Below are positions 35,607 to 44,129 of a DNA stretch of 64,000 nt, piece by piece. The position numbers and the translations under genes were made by a program. Each line of letters begins with the position of its first letter. Position 1 is the stretch's first letter. Below the pieces are notes generated by a model, which was not told the origin of the DNA, made no database searches, and worked only from the letters and a program-made list of their open reading frames with translations. The stretch spans positions 124,001 through 188,000 of the forward strand of contig JAIXSR010000150.1 of the NCBI GenBank assembly GCA_027484605.1. The letters run 5' to 3'. Source of the DNA: Hyphomicrobiales bacterium. Its GTDB lineage: Bacteria; Pseudomonadota; Alphaproteobacteria; Rhizobiales; Beijerinckiaceae.

Positions 35607-35649
35607 CCCGGTTGATATCGCGATCGTGCCGGGCTTTCGGGCGAGGATC

Positions 35650-36483
35650 ATGGGCCGGAACTTCTTTCATCTCCATCTCGTTTCGGATTCGACCGGCGAG
35701 ACGTTGATCACCGTCGCGCGCGCGGCGACCGCCCTCTATGCCGGGATATCTCCCATCGAGCATGTCTATCCGCTTGTCCGAAACGAAAGGCAGCTCGACC
35801 GGGTAATCACCGATATCGAGAACGAGCCGGGGATCGTGCTCTACACGATGGTCGATCAAGGCCTGGCAACGCGTCTCCAGCGTGCCTGCGAGGAGCAGGG
35901 ATGCCCCAGCCTGTCCGTCCTGGAGCCGGTCCACAATCTCTTCCAGTCCTATCTCGGTGTCGTGACGACGCCGAAGGCAGGTGCCCAGCACATGCTCAAC
36001 GCAGAATATTTCCGCCGCATCGACGCTCTCAATTTCACGATGATGCATGATGACGGGCAGCTGACCGAAAATCTCGACCAGGCCGATGTGGTTCTCGTCG
36101 GCGTCAGCCGGACATCGAAGACGCCGACAAGCATCTATCTCGCGAATCGGGGGATCAAGACAGCCAATGTTCCGCTGGTCCCGAACGTTCCGCTGCCGAT
36201 TCATATCGAAACGCTCGTCAAGCCGCTGATCGTCGGTCTTGTCGCTTCCCCGGAACGGATCGTCCAGATCCGCCAGAACCGGATGCTGGCCCTTGCCGCG
36301 GACGGCAAGGATTCAACCTATATCGATCGGCAGGCCGTGACGGAGGAAATTGCCCAGGCGCGCCGGCTTTTCGACCGCAACAACTGGCCGGTCATCGATG
36401 TCACGCGGCGTTCCATCGAGGAAACCGCCGCAGCCATCATCGACCTCTACCGGACGCACCGACTCGGACTGGTCGCGCAATGA
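35650..36483 (+). CDS. ppsR: Pyruvate, phosphate dikinase regulatory protein (DUF299)
   Basis: This 277-residue bifunctional kinase/phosphorylase family member controls PEP synthase or pyruvate phosphate dikinase by ADP-dependent phosphorylation. Signs are [21 protein letters not shown] at the start, the P-loop-like [25 protein letters not shown] near the middle, and [13 protein letters not shown]. It could act on PpsA or PpdK, and the target gene is not in the window. ATG 35650 is chosen over an upstream ATG at 35575 because the family starts at [10 protein letters not shown] and GGCGAGG precedes it. It is the first gene to the right of the candidate origin and overlaps maf (ATGA). Confidence 0.9.
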   Translation: MGRNFFHLHLVSDSTGETLITVARAATALYAGISPIEHVYPLVRNERQLDRVITDIENEPGIVLYTMVDQGLATRLQRACEEQGCPSLSVLEPVHNLFQSYLGVVTTPKAGAQHMLNAEYFRRIDALNFTMMHDDGQLTENLDQADVVLVGVSRTSKTPTSIYLANRGIKTANVPLVPNVPLPIHIETLVKPLIVGLVASPERIVQIRQNRMLALAADGKDSTYIDRQAVTEEIAQARRLFDRNNWPVIDVTRRSIEETAAAIIDLYRTHRLGLVAQ

Positions 36484-37103
36484 CCGGCACAGGCTTCTGG
36501 AAGCCCTCGCAGCCCCTGCTGCTGGCCTCCGGCTCCGTGACACGGAAGCAGATGCTGGAAGCAGCGGGGATCCCGCTCGAAATCATCCGTGCGCCCGTAG
36601 ACGAGGGGGCGATTGCCGCAGCCATGCTCGAGACACGGCAGACACCGCAGCAGATCGCGATTGCCCTCGCCCATGCCAAGGCCGAGGCCGCTGCGCGCCG
36701 CCGCAACGATGCTCTTCTGCTCGCCGCCGACCAGACGCTCGATCATCACAGCCGGCTGCTCATGAAGCCGGTAGACCGAGCCCATGCCCGGGCGCAGCTG
36801 CTTTCCCTGCGCGGGACTGACCATTTCCTCCATGCCGCCGCAGTTCTCCGGCGGGACGAAACCGTGCTCTGGGCCGGATTTGCCTCGGCACGGCTGCGCA
36901 TGCGGAATTTCTCCGAAGCATTCCTCGATGCCTATCTCGACCGGATGGGCCCTGCTGTCACGACTACTGTCGGCGGCTACCAGATCGAGGCCTCGGGAAT
37001 CCATCTCTTCGACATGATCGAGGGTGACCACAGCACGATCCTTGGGCTACCCTTGATTCCGGTGCTTCACGCCCTGCGAGACCTGAATTGCCTTGTTGCC
37101 TAG
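36480..37103 (+). CDS. Maf-family nucleotide pyrophosphatase
   Basis: This 207-residue protein hydrolyses non-canonical or modified nucleoside triphosphates. Family signs are [44 protein letters not shown] with the catalytic Asp, [14 protein letters not shown], and [29 protein letters not shown]. It overlaps ppsR at ATGA and precedes aroE by 12 bp, so it is in the ppsR-maf-aroE-coaE-dnaQ operon. The base specificity (dTTP/UTP versus m7GTP) is not assignable from these motifs. Confidence 0.9.
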   Translation: MTGTGFWKPSQPLLLASGSVTRKQMLEAAGIPLEIIRAPVDEGAIAAAMLETRQTPQQIAIALAHAKAEAAARRRNDALLLAADQTLDHHSRLLMKPVDRAHARAQLLSLRGTDHFLHAAAVLRRDETVLWAGFASARLRMRNFSEAFLDAYLDRMGPAVTTTVGGYQIEASGIHLFDMIEGDHSTILGLPLIPVLHALRDLNCLVA

Positions 37104-37115
37104 GAGTGCGCACTG

Positions 37116-37994
37116 ATGGACGATCAAGCCGGAAAAGGCCTTGCGGGACCGCGGGCCGTGATCATCGGGCGGCCCATCAAGCATGCCCGGTCGCCCCTGA
37201 TCCACGGATACTGGCTCGCCGAGAACCAGATCGCCGGAAGCTATGATCGCCGCGAGGTCATGCCGGGCGCCGTTGCCGCAACCTTGCGCGACCTGCGTGA
37301 TGAAGGCTATCTCGGCGGGAATGTCACGGTTCCGCACAAGGAAGAGGCTTTCGCCGCCTGTGACCATCTGACCGAGAGAGCGCGCATCGCGGGAGCGGTC
37401 AATACCTTCTGGTTCGACGGCCCCGATCTCTGCGGCGACAATACCGATGGTATCGGCTTTGTCGGCCATCTCTCCGAAACCTGGCCTGACTGGGACAGGA
37501 ACCCCGCCGAAATCCGCCTGATGGGTGCCGGCGGCGCCGCTCGAGGGCTGATCGCGCCCCTGCTGGACCGCAACGTGAAGACAATTTCGGTGACGAATCG
37601 ATCCCGCGACCGGGCTGAATCCCTGTGCAGCGACCTGAAAACGGTGTTTCCGGACGCAAAGCTCTCCGTTCTCGACTGGAAGGATCGCGGACTTGGCCTC
37701 GGGACCGTCGATCTCCTCGTGAACACGACAAGCCTCGGTATGGCCGGCCAACCCTCGCTCGATCTTGACCTGACGCCCATGAAGGCAACGGCTATCGTCG
37801 CGGACATCGTCTATATCCCGCTGGAAACGCCCCTGCTCGCCGAAGCCGGCCGGATGCGCCTGCGCAGGCTGGACGGGCTCGGCATGCTGCTTCACCAGGC
37901 CGTTCCGGGATTCGAACGCTGGTTCGGGGTCCGGCCCCGCGTGACGGCCGAGCTGAGGCAGGAGGTTTTCGCCGATCTCCTCGGCCAGGGCTAA
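37116..37994 (+). CDS. aroE: Shikimate dehydrogenase
   Basis: This 292-residue NADPH enzyme makes shikimate from 3-dehydroshikimate for aromatic amino acids. The substrate site is IGRPIKHARSPLIHGYWL, then GGNVTVPHKEEAF with the catalytic Lys, GAVNTFWFDG, CGDNTDGIGF, the Rossmann GAGGAARGLIAPL, VNTTSLGM and DGLGMLLHQAVPGFERWFG. Family length is about 270-290. It has a GGAG upstream of ATG 37116 and precedes coaE by 18 bp. Confidence 0.95.
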   Translation: MDDQAGKGLAGPRAVIIGRPIKHARSPLIHGYWLAENQIAGSYDRREVMPGAVAATLRDLRDEGYLGGNVTVPHKEEAFAACDHLTERARIAGAVNTFWFDGPDLCGDNTDGIGFVGHLSETWPDWDRNPAEIRLMGAGGAARGLIAPLLDRNVKTISVTNRSRDRAESLCSDLKTVFPDAKLSVLDWKDRGLGLGTVDLLVNTTSLGMAGQPSLDLDLTPMKATAIVADIVYIPLETPLLAEAGRMRLRRLDGLGMLLHQAVPGFERWFGVRPRVTAELRQEVFADLLGQG

Positions 37995-38012
37995 CGGAAC
38001 GGGGATCGCAGG

Positions 38013-38603
38013 ATGTTCCGACTCGGGCTTACCGGATCGATCGGCAGCGGCAAGTCGACCACGGCAGGGTTCTTCCGTCAGGCCGGGATCCCAGTCCATG
38101 ATGCGGATGCCACCGTCCATCGGCTCTATGCCGGTCCGGCGGCTCCATTGATAGAGCAGGCTTTCCCCGGCACGACACGCGATGGAGTGGTCGACCGCCC
38201 TGCGCTGTCGGCGATCCTCCGCGCAGCGCCGGACCGCTTTCCCGAACTCGAGGCCATCGTCCATCCGCTGGTCCAGGCCGCCGAACGCGAAGCCCTCGCC
38301 CTGGCCGAAAAGGCCGGCCAAAGGCTTGTGGTTCTCGATATCCCGCTCCTGTTCGAAACCCGTGCCGAACATCGCTGTGATGCTGTTCTCGTGGTGCATG
38401 TCGCAGCCGAAGAGCAGGCCCGGCGGGTTCTCGCACGGCCCGGCATGAACGAGGCGCTTTTCCACGCGATTCTCGCTCGCCAGATGCCCTCGGCCGAGAA
38501 ATGCCGCCGCGCTCATGCCATGATCGATACCAGCTTCGGCCTTGAGGCAGCGCGGCAGGACGTGCAGGCGCTGATCCGGGCCCTGGCATCAACCGTCGCA
38601 TGA
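38013..38603 (+). CDS. coaE: Dephospho-CoA kinase
   Basis: This 196-residue P-loop kinase performs the last step of coenzyme A synthesis. Walker A is GSIGSGKST at about residues 8-16, followed by DADATVHRLYA, VDRPALSAILRAAP, LEAIVHPLV and LVVLDIPLLFETRAE. It follows aroE and precedes dnaQ by 11 bp. CoaA, the first enzyme of the pathway, is also in this window at 44.1-45.1 kb. Confidence 0.94.
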   Translation: MFRLGLTGSIGSGKSTTAGFFRQAGIPVHDADATVHRLYAGPAAPLIEQAFPGTTRDGVVDRPALSAILRAAPDRFPELEAIVHPLVQAAEREALALAEKAGQRLVVLDIPLLFETRAEHRCDAVLVVHVAAEEQARRVLARPGMNEALFHAILARQMPSAEKCRRAHAMIDTSFGLEAARQDVQALIRALASTVA

Positions 38604-38614
38604 AGGGCTGAGCG

Positions 38615-39355
38615 ATGCGCGAGATCGTGCTCGATACCGAAACAACCGGCCTCGACCCGTTCAAGGGTGATCGGCTCGTCGAGATCGGCTGTGTCGAGAT
38701 GGTGAACCGGTTTCTCACCGGTCGGGTCTTCCACCGCTATCTCAATCCCGAACGGCCGATGTCGCCCGACGCCTTCGCAATTCACGGGCTGTCGGATGCC
38801 TTCCTTGCCGACAAGCCGGTCTTCCGCAATGTGGCACAGGAATTCCTCGACTTCATCGCGGATTCTGCTCTGGTCATCCATAATGCCGCCTTCGATATCG
38901 GCTTCCTGAATCATGAGCTGAAGCGCCTCGGCCATCCTCCCATTGCCCAGACTCGTGTCATCGATACGCTGATGCTGGCGCGGCGGCGCCATCCGGGGCA
39001 GCAGAATTCACTCGATGCCCTCTGCCAGCGCTATGGCATCGACAATTCGCGGCGCACGAAGCACGGCGCCCTGCTGGATTCGGAAATTCTCGCAGAGGTC
39101 TATGCCGAACTGACCGGTGGCCGGCAATCCTCCCTGGGCCTGACAGCAGATCTTTCGGCGCCATCGACCGGTGAGGCCGCTGTCACCCGGAACAGCGACC
39201 GGCTGCGCAGCTTCACGCATCACGAAACGAAGATCTCGGAGGAGGAACGCCGCCTCCATGCCGAATTCGTGGCGCAGCTCGGCGCGAAGGCACTCTGGAA
39301 CGAGTATCGCGCCGAACCCCCCACGCAATCCGGGGACGGCGCGACGGCCGGCTGA
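38615..39355 (+). CDS. dnaQ: DNA polymerase III epsilon subunit (proofreading exonuclease)
   Basis: This 246-residue DEDD-type 3'-5' exonuclease proofreads the replicase. ExoI is IVLDTETTGLDP with D7 and E9, ExoII is VIHNAAFDIGFLNHEL, and ExoIII carries the HGALLDSEILAEVY His and Asp. A C-terminal tail (about 185-246) includes the alpha-binding region. It ends the ppsR operon. Its TGA stop abuts the secB stop on the other strand with no gap (TGATCA). Confidence 0.94.
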   Translation: MREIVLDTETTGLDPFKGDRLVEIGCVEMVNRFLTGRVFHRYLNPERPMSPDAFAIHGLSDAFLADKPVFRNVAQEFLDFIADSALVIHNAAFDIGFLNHELKRLGHPPIAQTRVIDTLMLARRRHPGQQNSLDALCQRYGIDNSRRTKHGALLDSEILAEVYAELTGGRQSSLGLTADLSAPSTGEAAVTRNSDRLRSFTHHETKISEEERRLHAEFVAQLGAKALWNEYRAEPPTQSGDGATAG

Positions 39356-39814
39356 TCAGCTGTTCATGCCGCCGCGCTGCAATTCCTGCATGCGGGCCTG
39401 ATAGAGGCCGCCGAAATCGATCGGCTGGAGAAGGAAGGGCGGGAAGCCGCCATCCCGGACCGCGTTGGCCAGGACAGCGCGCGCGAACGGGAACATCAGG
39501 CGCGGGCATTCGATCATGAGCACCTGGTTGATATGTTCCTTCGGAATGTTCAGCAGGCGGAACACGCCGGCGAAGTTCAGCTCGAAGCGGAAGAGCATCC
39601 CGTCGCCCTCGCCGGCAGCACCTTCGAGGATGAGTTCGATCTCGTAATCCTCGTCGCCCATGGGCTTCGAATTGACATTGACCTGGATCGAGATGCTCGG
39701 CGGCTGATCCTGCGGCCGCAACGATTGCGGGGCGTTCGGATTCTCGAAGGAGAGATCCTTCACATATTGCGCAAGCGCTTCGAGATGCGGCGCGCCGCCA
39801 TTGCCATCGGCCAT
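39356..39814 (-). CDS. secB: Protein-export chaperone SecB
   Basis: This 152-residue tetrameric chaperone keeps presecretory proteins unfolded for SecA. Family signs are QYVKDLSFENPNAPQSL, ISIQVNVNSKPMGDEDYEIELILEG, RFELNFAGVFRLLNIPKEHINQVLMIECPRLMFPFARAVLANAVRDGGFPPFLLQPIDFGGLY. ATG 39814 has AGGA upstream. It is convergent and directly abutting with dnaQ, and 73 bp after fxsA on the same strand. Confidence 0.95.
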   Translation of the reverse strand: MADGNGGAPHLEALAQYVKDLSFENPNAPQSLRPQDQPPSISIQVNVNSKPMGDEDYEIELILEGAAGEGDGMLFRFELNFAGVFRLLNIPKEHINQVLMIECPRLMFPFARAVLANAVRDGGFPPFLLQPIDFGGLYQARMQELQRGGMNS

Positions 39815-39887
39815 CGTCTTCGTCCTGTTCTAGCGATGCGCTCCAGGAACGGAGCGACGGTTGATCCGGCTGGATCCGAGCCTCCGC

Positions 39888-40370
39888 TTACACGGATGGG
39901 GGCTGCCCCTCAAGCGGGGCCTTGGCTGATTTTGCCTTCCGACGGCTTTTTTTCGCCCCGATTTCCTTCCATTCCGAGGCTGGAAGCTCAAGCAGGCGCG
40001 GATCCCCGGTCTCGTCGGAGCGCCGCCGCCACCAGTCCGAAACGGCGTTTCGGAGGCTCGGCGAGAACAACGCAATGCCGACAAGCATCGGAATCAGGCC
40101 CGGGAGGGCGATGAGGATGCCCGATGCCAGGGGAAAGGTCAGTGCGGCGATCCGGTCGACTCCCTGCCTTCGCCGGGCCGCTCGTCCGGCCAGAACGGTG
40201 ATCAGCACCAGGGCGATCAGGCCCAGCCCGCCCTTGAGGCTCACGAGCACGAGCACGGTGCCCCAGCCGATCCGCGCGGCCAGCAATTCCAGCAGCACGA
40301 ATTCAAGCACCATCCATCCCGCAATCAGGATCAGGAAGGGCCGCAGCGCGGGAAAAACCGATCGGAGCAT
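39888..40370 (-). CDS. fxsA: FxsA-family membrane protein
   Basis: This 160-residue inner-membrane protein has four hydrophobic segments (about residues 10-30, 38-61, 76-104 in two parts) and a charged C-terminal tail, with the FxsA pattern ELLAARIGWGTVLVLVSLKGGLG and ASGILIALPGLIPMLVGIALF. FxsA overproduction protects E. coli from F-plasmid exclusion of phage T7. The native role is unknown. The C-terminal lysine-rich run (KKSRRKAKSAKAPLEG) is probably cytosolic. It is divergent from timA across 156 bp. Confidence 0.82.
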   Translation of the reverse strand: MLRSVFPALRPFLILIAGWMVLEFVLLELLAARIGWGTVLVLVSLKGGLGLIALVLITVLAGRAARRRQGVDRIAALTFPLASGILIALPGLIPMLVGIALFSPSLRNAVSDWWRRRSDETGDPRLLELPASEWKEIGAKKSRRKAKSAKAPLEGQPPSV

Positions 40371-40526
40371 GAAAAGCCGCCGCTGCTCAGGGGTGATGCC
40401 GAAATCTGGACATCATGCGATCATCTAGAGGATAGCGAAGCGGGCGAACAGGCCCTATATGACAAGCAGGGAAACATCGTTTCCTGGCCAGCGCGGGATG
40501 CGGTGGCGGTTTGCCGGGAAGAACCA

Positions 40527-41255
40527 ATGCAGAATTTCGATATCCTCACGCTCGTCTTTTTGGGGCTGGCTGTCTTCGTGATCTACAAGCTGCGCTCCGT
40601 CCTGGGCACCCGGACCGGCACAGAAAAGCCGCCGCGCGATCTCTTTGACCGCCGCCCCCCGGCCGATGCACCCCAGCAGGACAACTCGCCCGGTCCCAAT
40701 GGCAGCTCGAATGTCGTGCCGCTCCCCGGCATCCGCCGCGATGCCCCGACCGAGGCGCTCTCCCCCGAAGCCCGGCTCGATGGCGTTGTTCCGAAGGAAA
40801 GCCCGGCCCACAAGGGTCTTCTCGATATCATGCAGTCGGATTCCGGTTTCGATGCGAAGGAATTCGTCGGCGGGGCCCGCTCGGCCTACGAGATGATCGT
40901 CCTCGCTTTCGCCAATGGCGATCGCCGCACGCTGAAGGATCTGTTGGCCAAGGATGTCTTCGAAGGGTTCGAGACCGCGATCCGCGAGCGCGAGACCCGG
41001 AACGAACGGGTGGAAACCCAGTTCGTCTCGATCGACAAGGCCGAGATCTCCGATGCTGTCCTGCGCAGCCGGACCGCGCAGGTGACCGTGCGGTTCCAGT
41101 CGAAGCTGATCACCGCAACCCGGGATTCGGCCGGCGCGGTCATCGACGGAAACGCGGAAAAGGTCATCGATGTTGTCGATATCTGGACCTTCGCCCGCGA
41201 AACCACCGCCAGGGATCCGAACTGGCGGCTTGTGGCGACCGAATCGGCGCAATGA
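40527..41255 (+). CDS. Tim44-like (TimA-type) membrane-anchored protein
   Basis: This 242-residue protein has an N-terminal membrane anchor (about residues 5-22), a Pro-rich charged linker (30-75), and a Tim44-like domain (about 95-240) beginning SGFDAKEFVGGARSAYEMIVLAFANGDRRTLKDLLAKDVFEGFETAIRERE and ending VDIWTFARETTARDPNWRLVATES. Bacterial TimA is related to the mitochondrial import subunit Tim44, and its role in alphaproteobacteria is not settled. ATG 40527 has GGGAAGAA upstream. Its stop overlaps the mltA ATG. Confidence 0.87.
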   Translation: MQNFDILTLVFLGLAVFVIYKLRSVLGTRTGTEKPPRDLFDRRPPADAPQQDNSPGPNGSSNVVPLPGIRRDAPTEALSPEARLDGVVPKESPAHKGLLDIMQSDSGFDAKEFVGGARSAYEMIVLAFANGDRRTLKDLLAKDVFEGFETAIRERETRNERVETQFVSIDKAEISDAVLRSRTAQVTVRFQSKLITATRDSAGAVIDGNAEKVIDVVDIWTFARETTARDPNWRLVATESAQ

Positions 41256-42457
41256 GGGCAGCCGGCAAGGCTGCCTTTGGCTGTCTTGTCGCGGTGATCG
41301 GGGCAATCGCGTCCATGACGGTTTCGGCCGAAACCCCCGCCAGCCCGCTGAATGCCCCGCTGCCGGAGGGCACGCGGACAAGGCCGCTTGAATGGTCCGC
41401 CGTGCCCGGCTGGGCCAATGACGATCACAACCAGGCCTTCGCAACCTTCCTGGCGACCTGCCCGGCCGGCATTCCGGCTCTCCGGGCCGGCCAGCCCCGC
41501 CCCGCCGCGCTGCAGCAGGTCTGTGACCTTGCCTTGAGTGAAGCTGCCGCGTGGCAGGCGGATGCGGGGAAAGCCCGCCTGTTCTTCGAAAGCCGCTTCA
41601 CCCCGGTCGAAATCATCCCGGCCAGCGGCGCCGGCTTTCTCACCGGCTATTACGAGCCAGAGCTCGAAGCCGCGCGCCAGCGGCGCGACACGTTTCCCGA
41701 ACCCGTCCTGGCCCGGCCTGGTGATCTCGTCACGGTTCCGCAAGGCGGAACAGCCCCTCCACCCCTCGACCCTGCCCTGCAGGCTTGGCGGCAGACAGCT
41801 GCCGGCCCCGAGCCCTATCCGGACCGGAAGGCCATCTGGGATGGCGCGCTTTCCGGACGCGGACTCGAGATCGCCTGGCTGCGCGACAAGCCGGAGCTTT
41901 TCATCACCCAGGTCCAGGGTTCGGCGCGCCTCCGATGGGTTGAGGGCGGGGTTGGCCGGCTCCGTTATGCCGGCCGGAACGGCCATGCCTACACCTCGAT
42001 CGGCCGCCGGCTGGTCGAGCGCGGCATTATGCCGCTTGAATCCATGACGCTCGCCCGTCTGATGGGCTGGTTGCGCGACAATCCTGCAGAGGCCCGCGCC
42101 CTGATGGACGAGAACCGCTCCTACATCTTCTTCCAGCTCGACGAGAACCTCTCGCCGGAAGAAGGCCCGATCGGCGGCGCCGGGATCCCGCTGACCCCGG
42201 GCCGTTCGCTCGCCGTCGACCGGTCGATCTGGCCCTATGGTCTCCCGGTCTTCGTCGATGTCTCGCCTTTGGTTCCCTCGGGCGGCCGCGAAAGGCTGTC
42301 CCGGCTGATGATCGCGCAGGATACCGGTTCGGCGATCGTGGGTCCGGCGCGGGCCGACTATTTCGTCGGATCCGGCGCGGCAGCCGGCGATCGTGCCGGT
42401 CTGTTCCGGGACCCGATGCGGTTCATCGTGCTGGTCCCGCGCGGAGTCCAGCCGTGA
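41252..42457 (+). CDS. mltA: Membrane-bound lytic transglycosylase A
   Basis: This 401-residue periplasmic enzyme cleaves the glycan backbone. It has a signal peptide (about residues 1-27), then the MltA domain with FLTGYYEPELEAARQR, LQVQGSARLRW-like ITQVQGSARLRWVEGG and YAGRNGHAYTSIGRRLVERGIM, then a 3D domain with RSLAVDRSIWPYGLPVFVD and LMIAQDTGSAIVGPARADYFVGSGAAAGDRAGLF. The catalytic Asp lies in AQDTG. No lipobox Cys is obvious at the cleavage site. It overlaps timA (ATGA) and smr (GTGA), a conserved alphaproteobacterial string. Confidence 0.92.
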   Translation: MRAAGKAAFGCLVAVIGAIASMTVSAETPASPLNAPLPEGTRTRPLEWSAVPGWANDDHNQAFATFLATCPAGIPALRAGQPRPAALQQVCDLALSEAAAWQADAGKARLFFESRFTPVEIIPASGAGFLTGYYEPELEAARQRRDTFPEPVLARPGDLVTVPQGGTAPPPLDPALQAWRQTAAGPEPYPDRKAIWDGALSGRGLEIAWLRDKPELFITQVQGSARLRWVEGGVGRLRYAGRNGHAYTSIGRRLVERGIMPLESMTLARLMGWLRDNPAEARALMDENRSYIFFQLDENLSPEEGPIGGAGIPLTPGRSLAVDRSIWPYGLPVFVDVSPLVPSGGRERLSRLMIAQDTGSAIVGPARADYFVGSGAAAGDRAGLFRDPMRFIVLVPRGVQP

Positions 42458-43032
42458 AGCGTCGTCCGGACGGGGAAACTCCGCCCAAGCCGGTGCGGCG
42501 CACGCGCCGCGGGCTGACACCGGAGGAGCGCACGCTCTGGGCCCATGTGGCGCAGAGCGCCAAGCCCATGCCGGGCCGCAGCCTACCGGCGCCGGAGCCC
42601 CTGCCCGAGCCGGAAGTGCAGCCCGGCCCGGCCTCGCCGCGATTGCCCGCCGTCGCGCCGCCCGCCCGTCCCCGCCTTCTCCCGCTGGCCGGGGTCGAGC
42701 GCCGCATGCTGAAGGATCTTTCCCGCGGGAGCCGGCAGGTCGAAGGCCGTCTCGACCTGCACGGGATGCGTCAGGCCGAGGCCCATCAGGCGCTCCGGGC
42801 CTTCCTCCATCGCCATCACGCCCTGGGTTCGAAGCTGCTGCTCGTCATCACCGGCAAGGGCGGTGGACCGGATTCGATGACCGGCGAGCGCGGAATCCTC
42901 CGCCGCCTCGTGCCGCATTGGCTGGCGGACCCCGACCTGCGCCCGCTGGTTGTCGGCTTCGAGGTTTCCGCACGCCAGCATGGTGGTGAAGGCGCGCTCT
43001 ATGTCCGGCTTCGGCGGCGCCGCGACACTTGA
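42454..43032 (+). CDS. Smr-domain protein
   Basis: This 192-residue protein has a Pro-rich basic N-terminal half (about residues 1-75) and a C-terminal Smr domain with LDLHGMRQAEAHQALRAFLHRHHALGSKLLLVITGKGG and LPHWLADPDLRPLVVGFEVSARQHGGEGALYVRLRRR. Smr domains are nickases in MutS2, and stand-alone ones are linked to ribosome or RNA cleavage. The partner is unknown here. The start is GTG 42454, overlapping the mltA stop, with GGAG upstream. Confidence 0.85.
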   Translation: MKRRPDGETPPKPVRRTRRGLTPEERTLWAHVAQSAKPMPGRSLPAPEPLPEPEVQPGPASPRLPAVAPPARPRLLPLAGVERRMLKDLSRGSRQVEGRLDLHGMRQAEAHQALRAFLHRHHALGSKLLLVITGKGGGPDSMTGERGILRRLVPHWLADPDLRPLVVGFEVSARQHGGEGALYVRLRRRRDT

Positions 43033-43106
43033 TTTCCGGGCCCTGCTCGGCCATGCAGCCGGCCGGGGGCGTTCTTGGCGCGGCCCGAGCCACAGAGGAT
43101 TTCCAG

Positions 43107-44105
43107 ATGGACCGCGAAATTGACGTTCTCGCCCTCGGCAATGCCATTGTCGATGTGATTGCCCGGGCGGAGGAGGATTTCCTCGTAGCGCAGGGCGTGG
43201 CCAAGGGCTCGATGACCCTGATCGACGAGGCCCAGGCCGAGCGTCTCTATGCGGCGATGGGGCCTGCAACGATCATTTCCGGCGGTTCGGCGGCGAATAC
43301 GGTGGTAGGCCTGGCCTCGTTCGGCGGTTCGGCGGCCTTTATCGGCCGCGTGAAAGCCGATCCGGTCGGCGATGTCTTCGCGCATGACATCGTGGCTTCC
43401 GGCGTCGCCTTCGGTACGCCTGCGGCTCTGGATGGCCCGGCCACGGCACGCAGCTTCATCCTTGTCACGCCTGATGGCGAGCGCACGATGAACACCTATC
43501 TCGGCGCTTGCCAGAATCTCACGGAAGCCGAGATCGATCCGGCCACCGTGGCCCGGGCAAAGGTCACCTATCTCGAGGGTTATCTCTGGGATCCGCCCCA
43601 TGCGAAGGCCGCGTTCCGCAAGGCGGCAAGGCTTGCGCATGCCGCCGGCCGAGAAGTCGCGCTGACCCTCTCGGATTCGTTCTGCGTCAACCGGTACCGC
43701 GAGGAATTCATCGGCCTGATGCGCAGCGGCGAGGTCGATCTGGTCTTCGCCAACGAGAGCGAGCTGAAGGCGCTGTACGAAACCGCCGATTTCGCCTCCG
43801 CCCTCACCGCCTTGCGCGGCGATGTGAAGCGGGCCGCCGTCACCCGCTCGGAGCAGGGTGCGGTGATGATCGAGGGCACGCGGACAATCACCGTTCCGGC
43901 CATGCCGATCGAGCAGCTGGTCGATGCAACCGGCGCGGGCGATGCCTTCGCGGCGGGCTTCCTTTTCGGCTACACGCAGGGCATGGGCTTCGAGAAGGCG
44001 GGCCAGCTCGGCGCCCTGGCGGCCAGCCATGTCATCCAGAAGATCGGCGCCCGCCCGGCGGAGCCCCTGCTCGGCCTCGCCCGGCAGGCGGGGCTCCTCG
44101 CCTGA
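43107..44105 (+). CDS. PfkB-family kinase, adenosine-kinase type
   Basis: This 332-residue ribokinase-like enzyme has DVLALGNAIVDVIARAEEDFL, a glycine-rich SGGSAANTVVGLASFGGSAAFIGRV, TSFIL-like ARSFILVTPDGERTMNTYLGAC, and the nucleotide/anion-hole motif DATGAGDAFAAGFLFG with catalytic D279. The group resembles alphaproteobacterial adenosine kinase homologs in the PfkB family. Substrates such as inosine or sugars cannot be excluded. ATG 43107 has GAGG upstream. It ends 24 bp before the convergent coaA stop. Confidence 0.85.
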   Translation: MDREIDVLALGNAIVDVIARAEEDFLVAQGVAKGSMTLIDEAQAERLYAAMGPATIISGGSAANTVVGLASFGGSAAFIGRVKADPVGDVFAHDIVASGVAFGTPAALDGPATARSFILVTPDGERTMNTYLGACQNLTEAEIDPATVARAKVTYLEGYLWDPPHAKAAFRKAARLAHAAGREVALTLSDSFCVNRYREEFIGLMRSGEVDLVFANESELKALYETADFASALTALRGDVKRAAVTRSEQGAVMIEGTRTITVPAMPIEQLVDATGAGDAFAAGFLFGYTQGMGFEKAGQLGALAASHVIQKIGARPAEPLLGLARQAGLLA

Positions 44106-44129
44106 GCGGGTCCGCTGGCGCCCCGGCGG

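Larger units (their letters stand above)
35258..35649. other. Candidate chromosomal replication origin (oriC) between hemE and ppsR
   Basis: This 392-bp non-coding region separates divergent hemE and ppsR, the position of oriC in Caulobacter, Rickettsia and several Rhizobiales. It contains two 8-of-9 matches to the DnaA box TTATCCACA (35337-35345 and, on the other strand, 35598-35606) and two weaker 7-of-9 matches (35463-35471 and 35523-35531). It also holds a nested inverted repeat (35470-35519) and four GANTC (CcrM methylation) sites at 35287, 35326, 35412 and 35551. T-rich stretches occur on the hemE side. parAB and both parS sites lie within about 9 kb. No classical 13-mer AT-rich array is obvious, and no paired TTAA-N7-TTAA (CtrA) site was found. 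Confidence 0.75.

Noticed and set aside
40470-40484. GGAAAC-atc-GTTTCC hairpin between fxsA and timA
   Set aside because: The 6-bp arms are short and the location is divergent and unsupported. It is a chance hairpin on present evidence.
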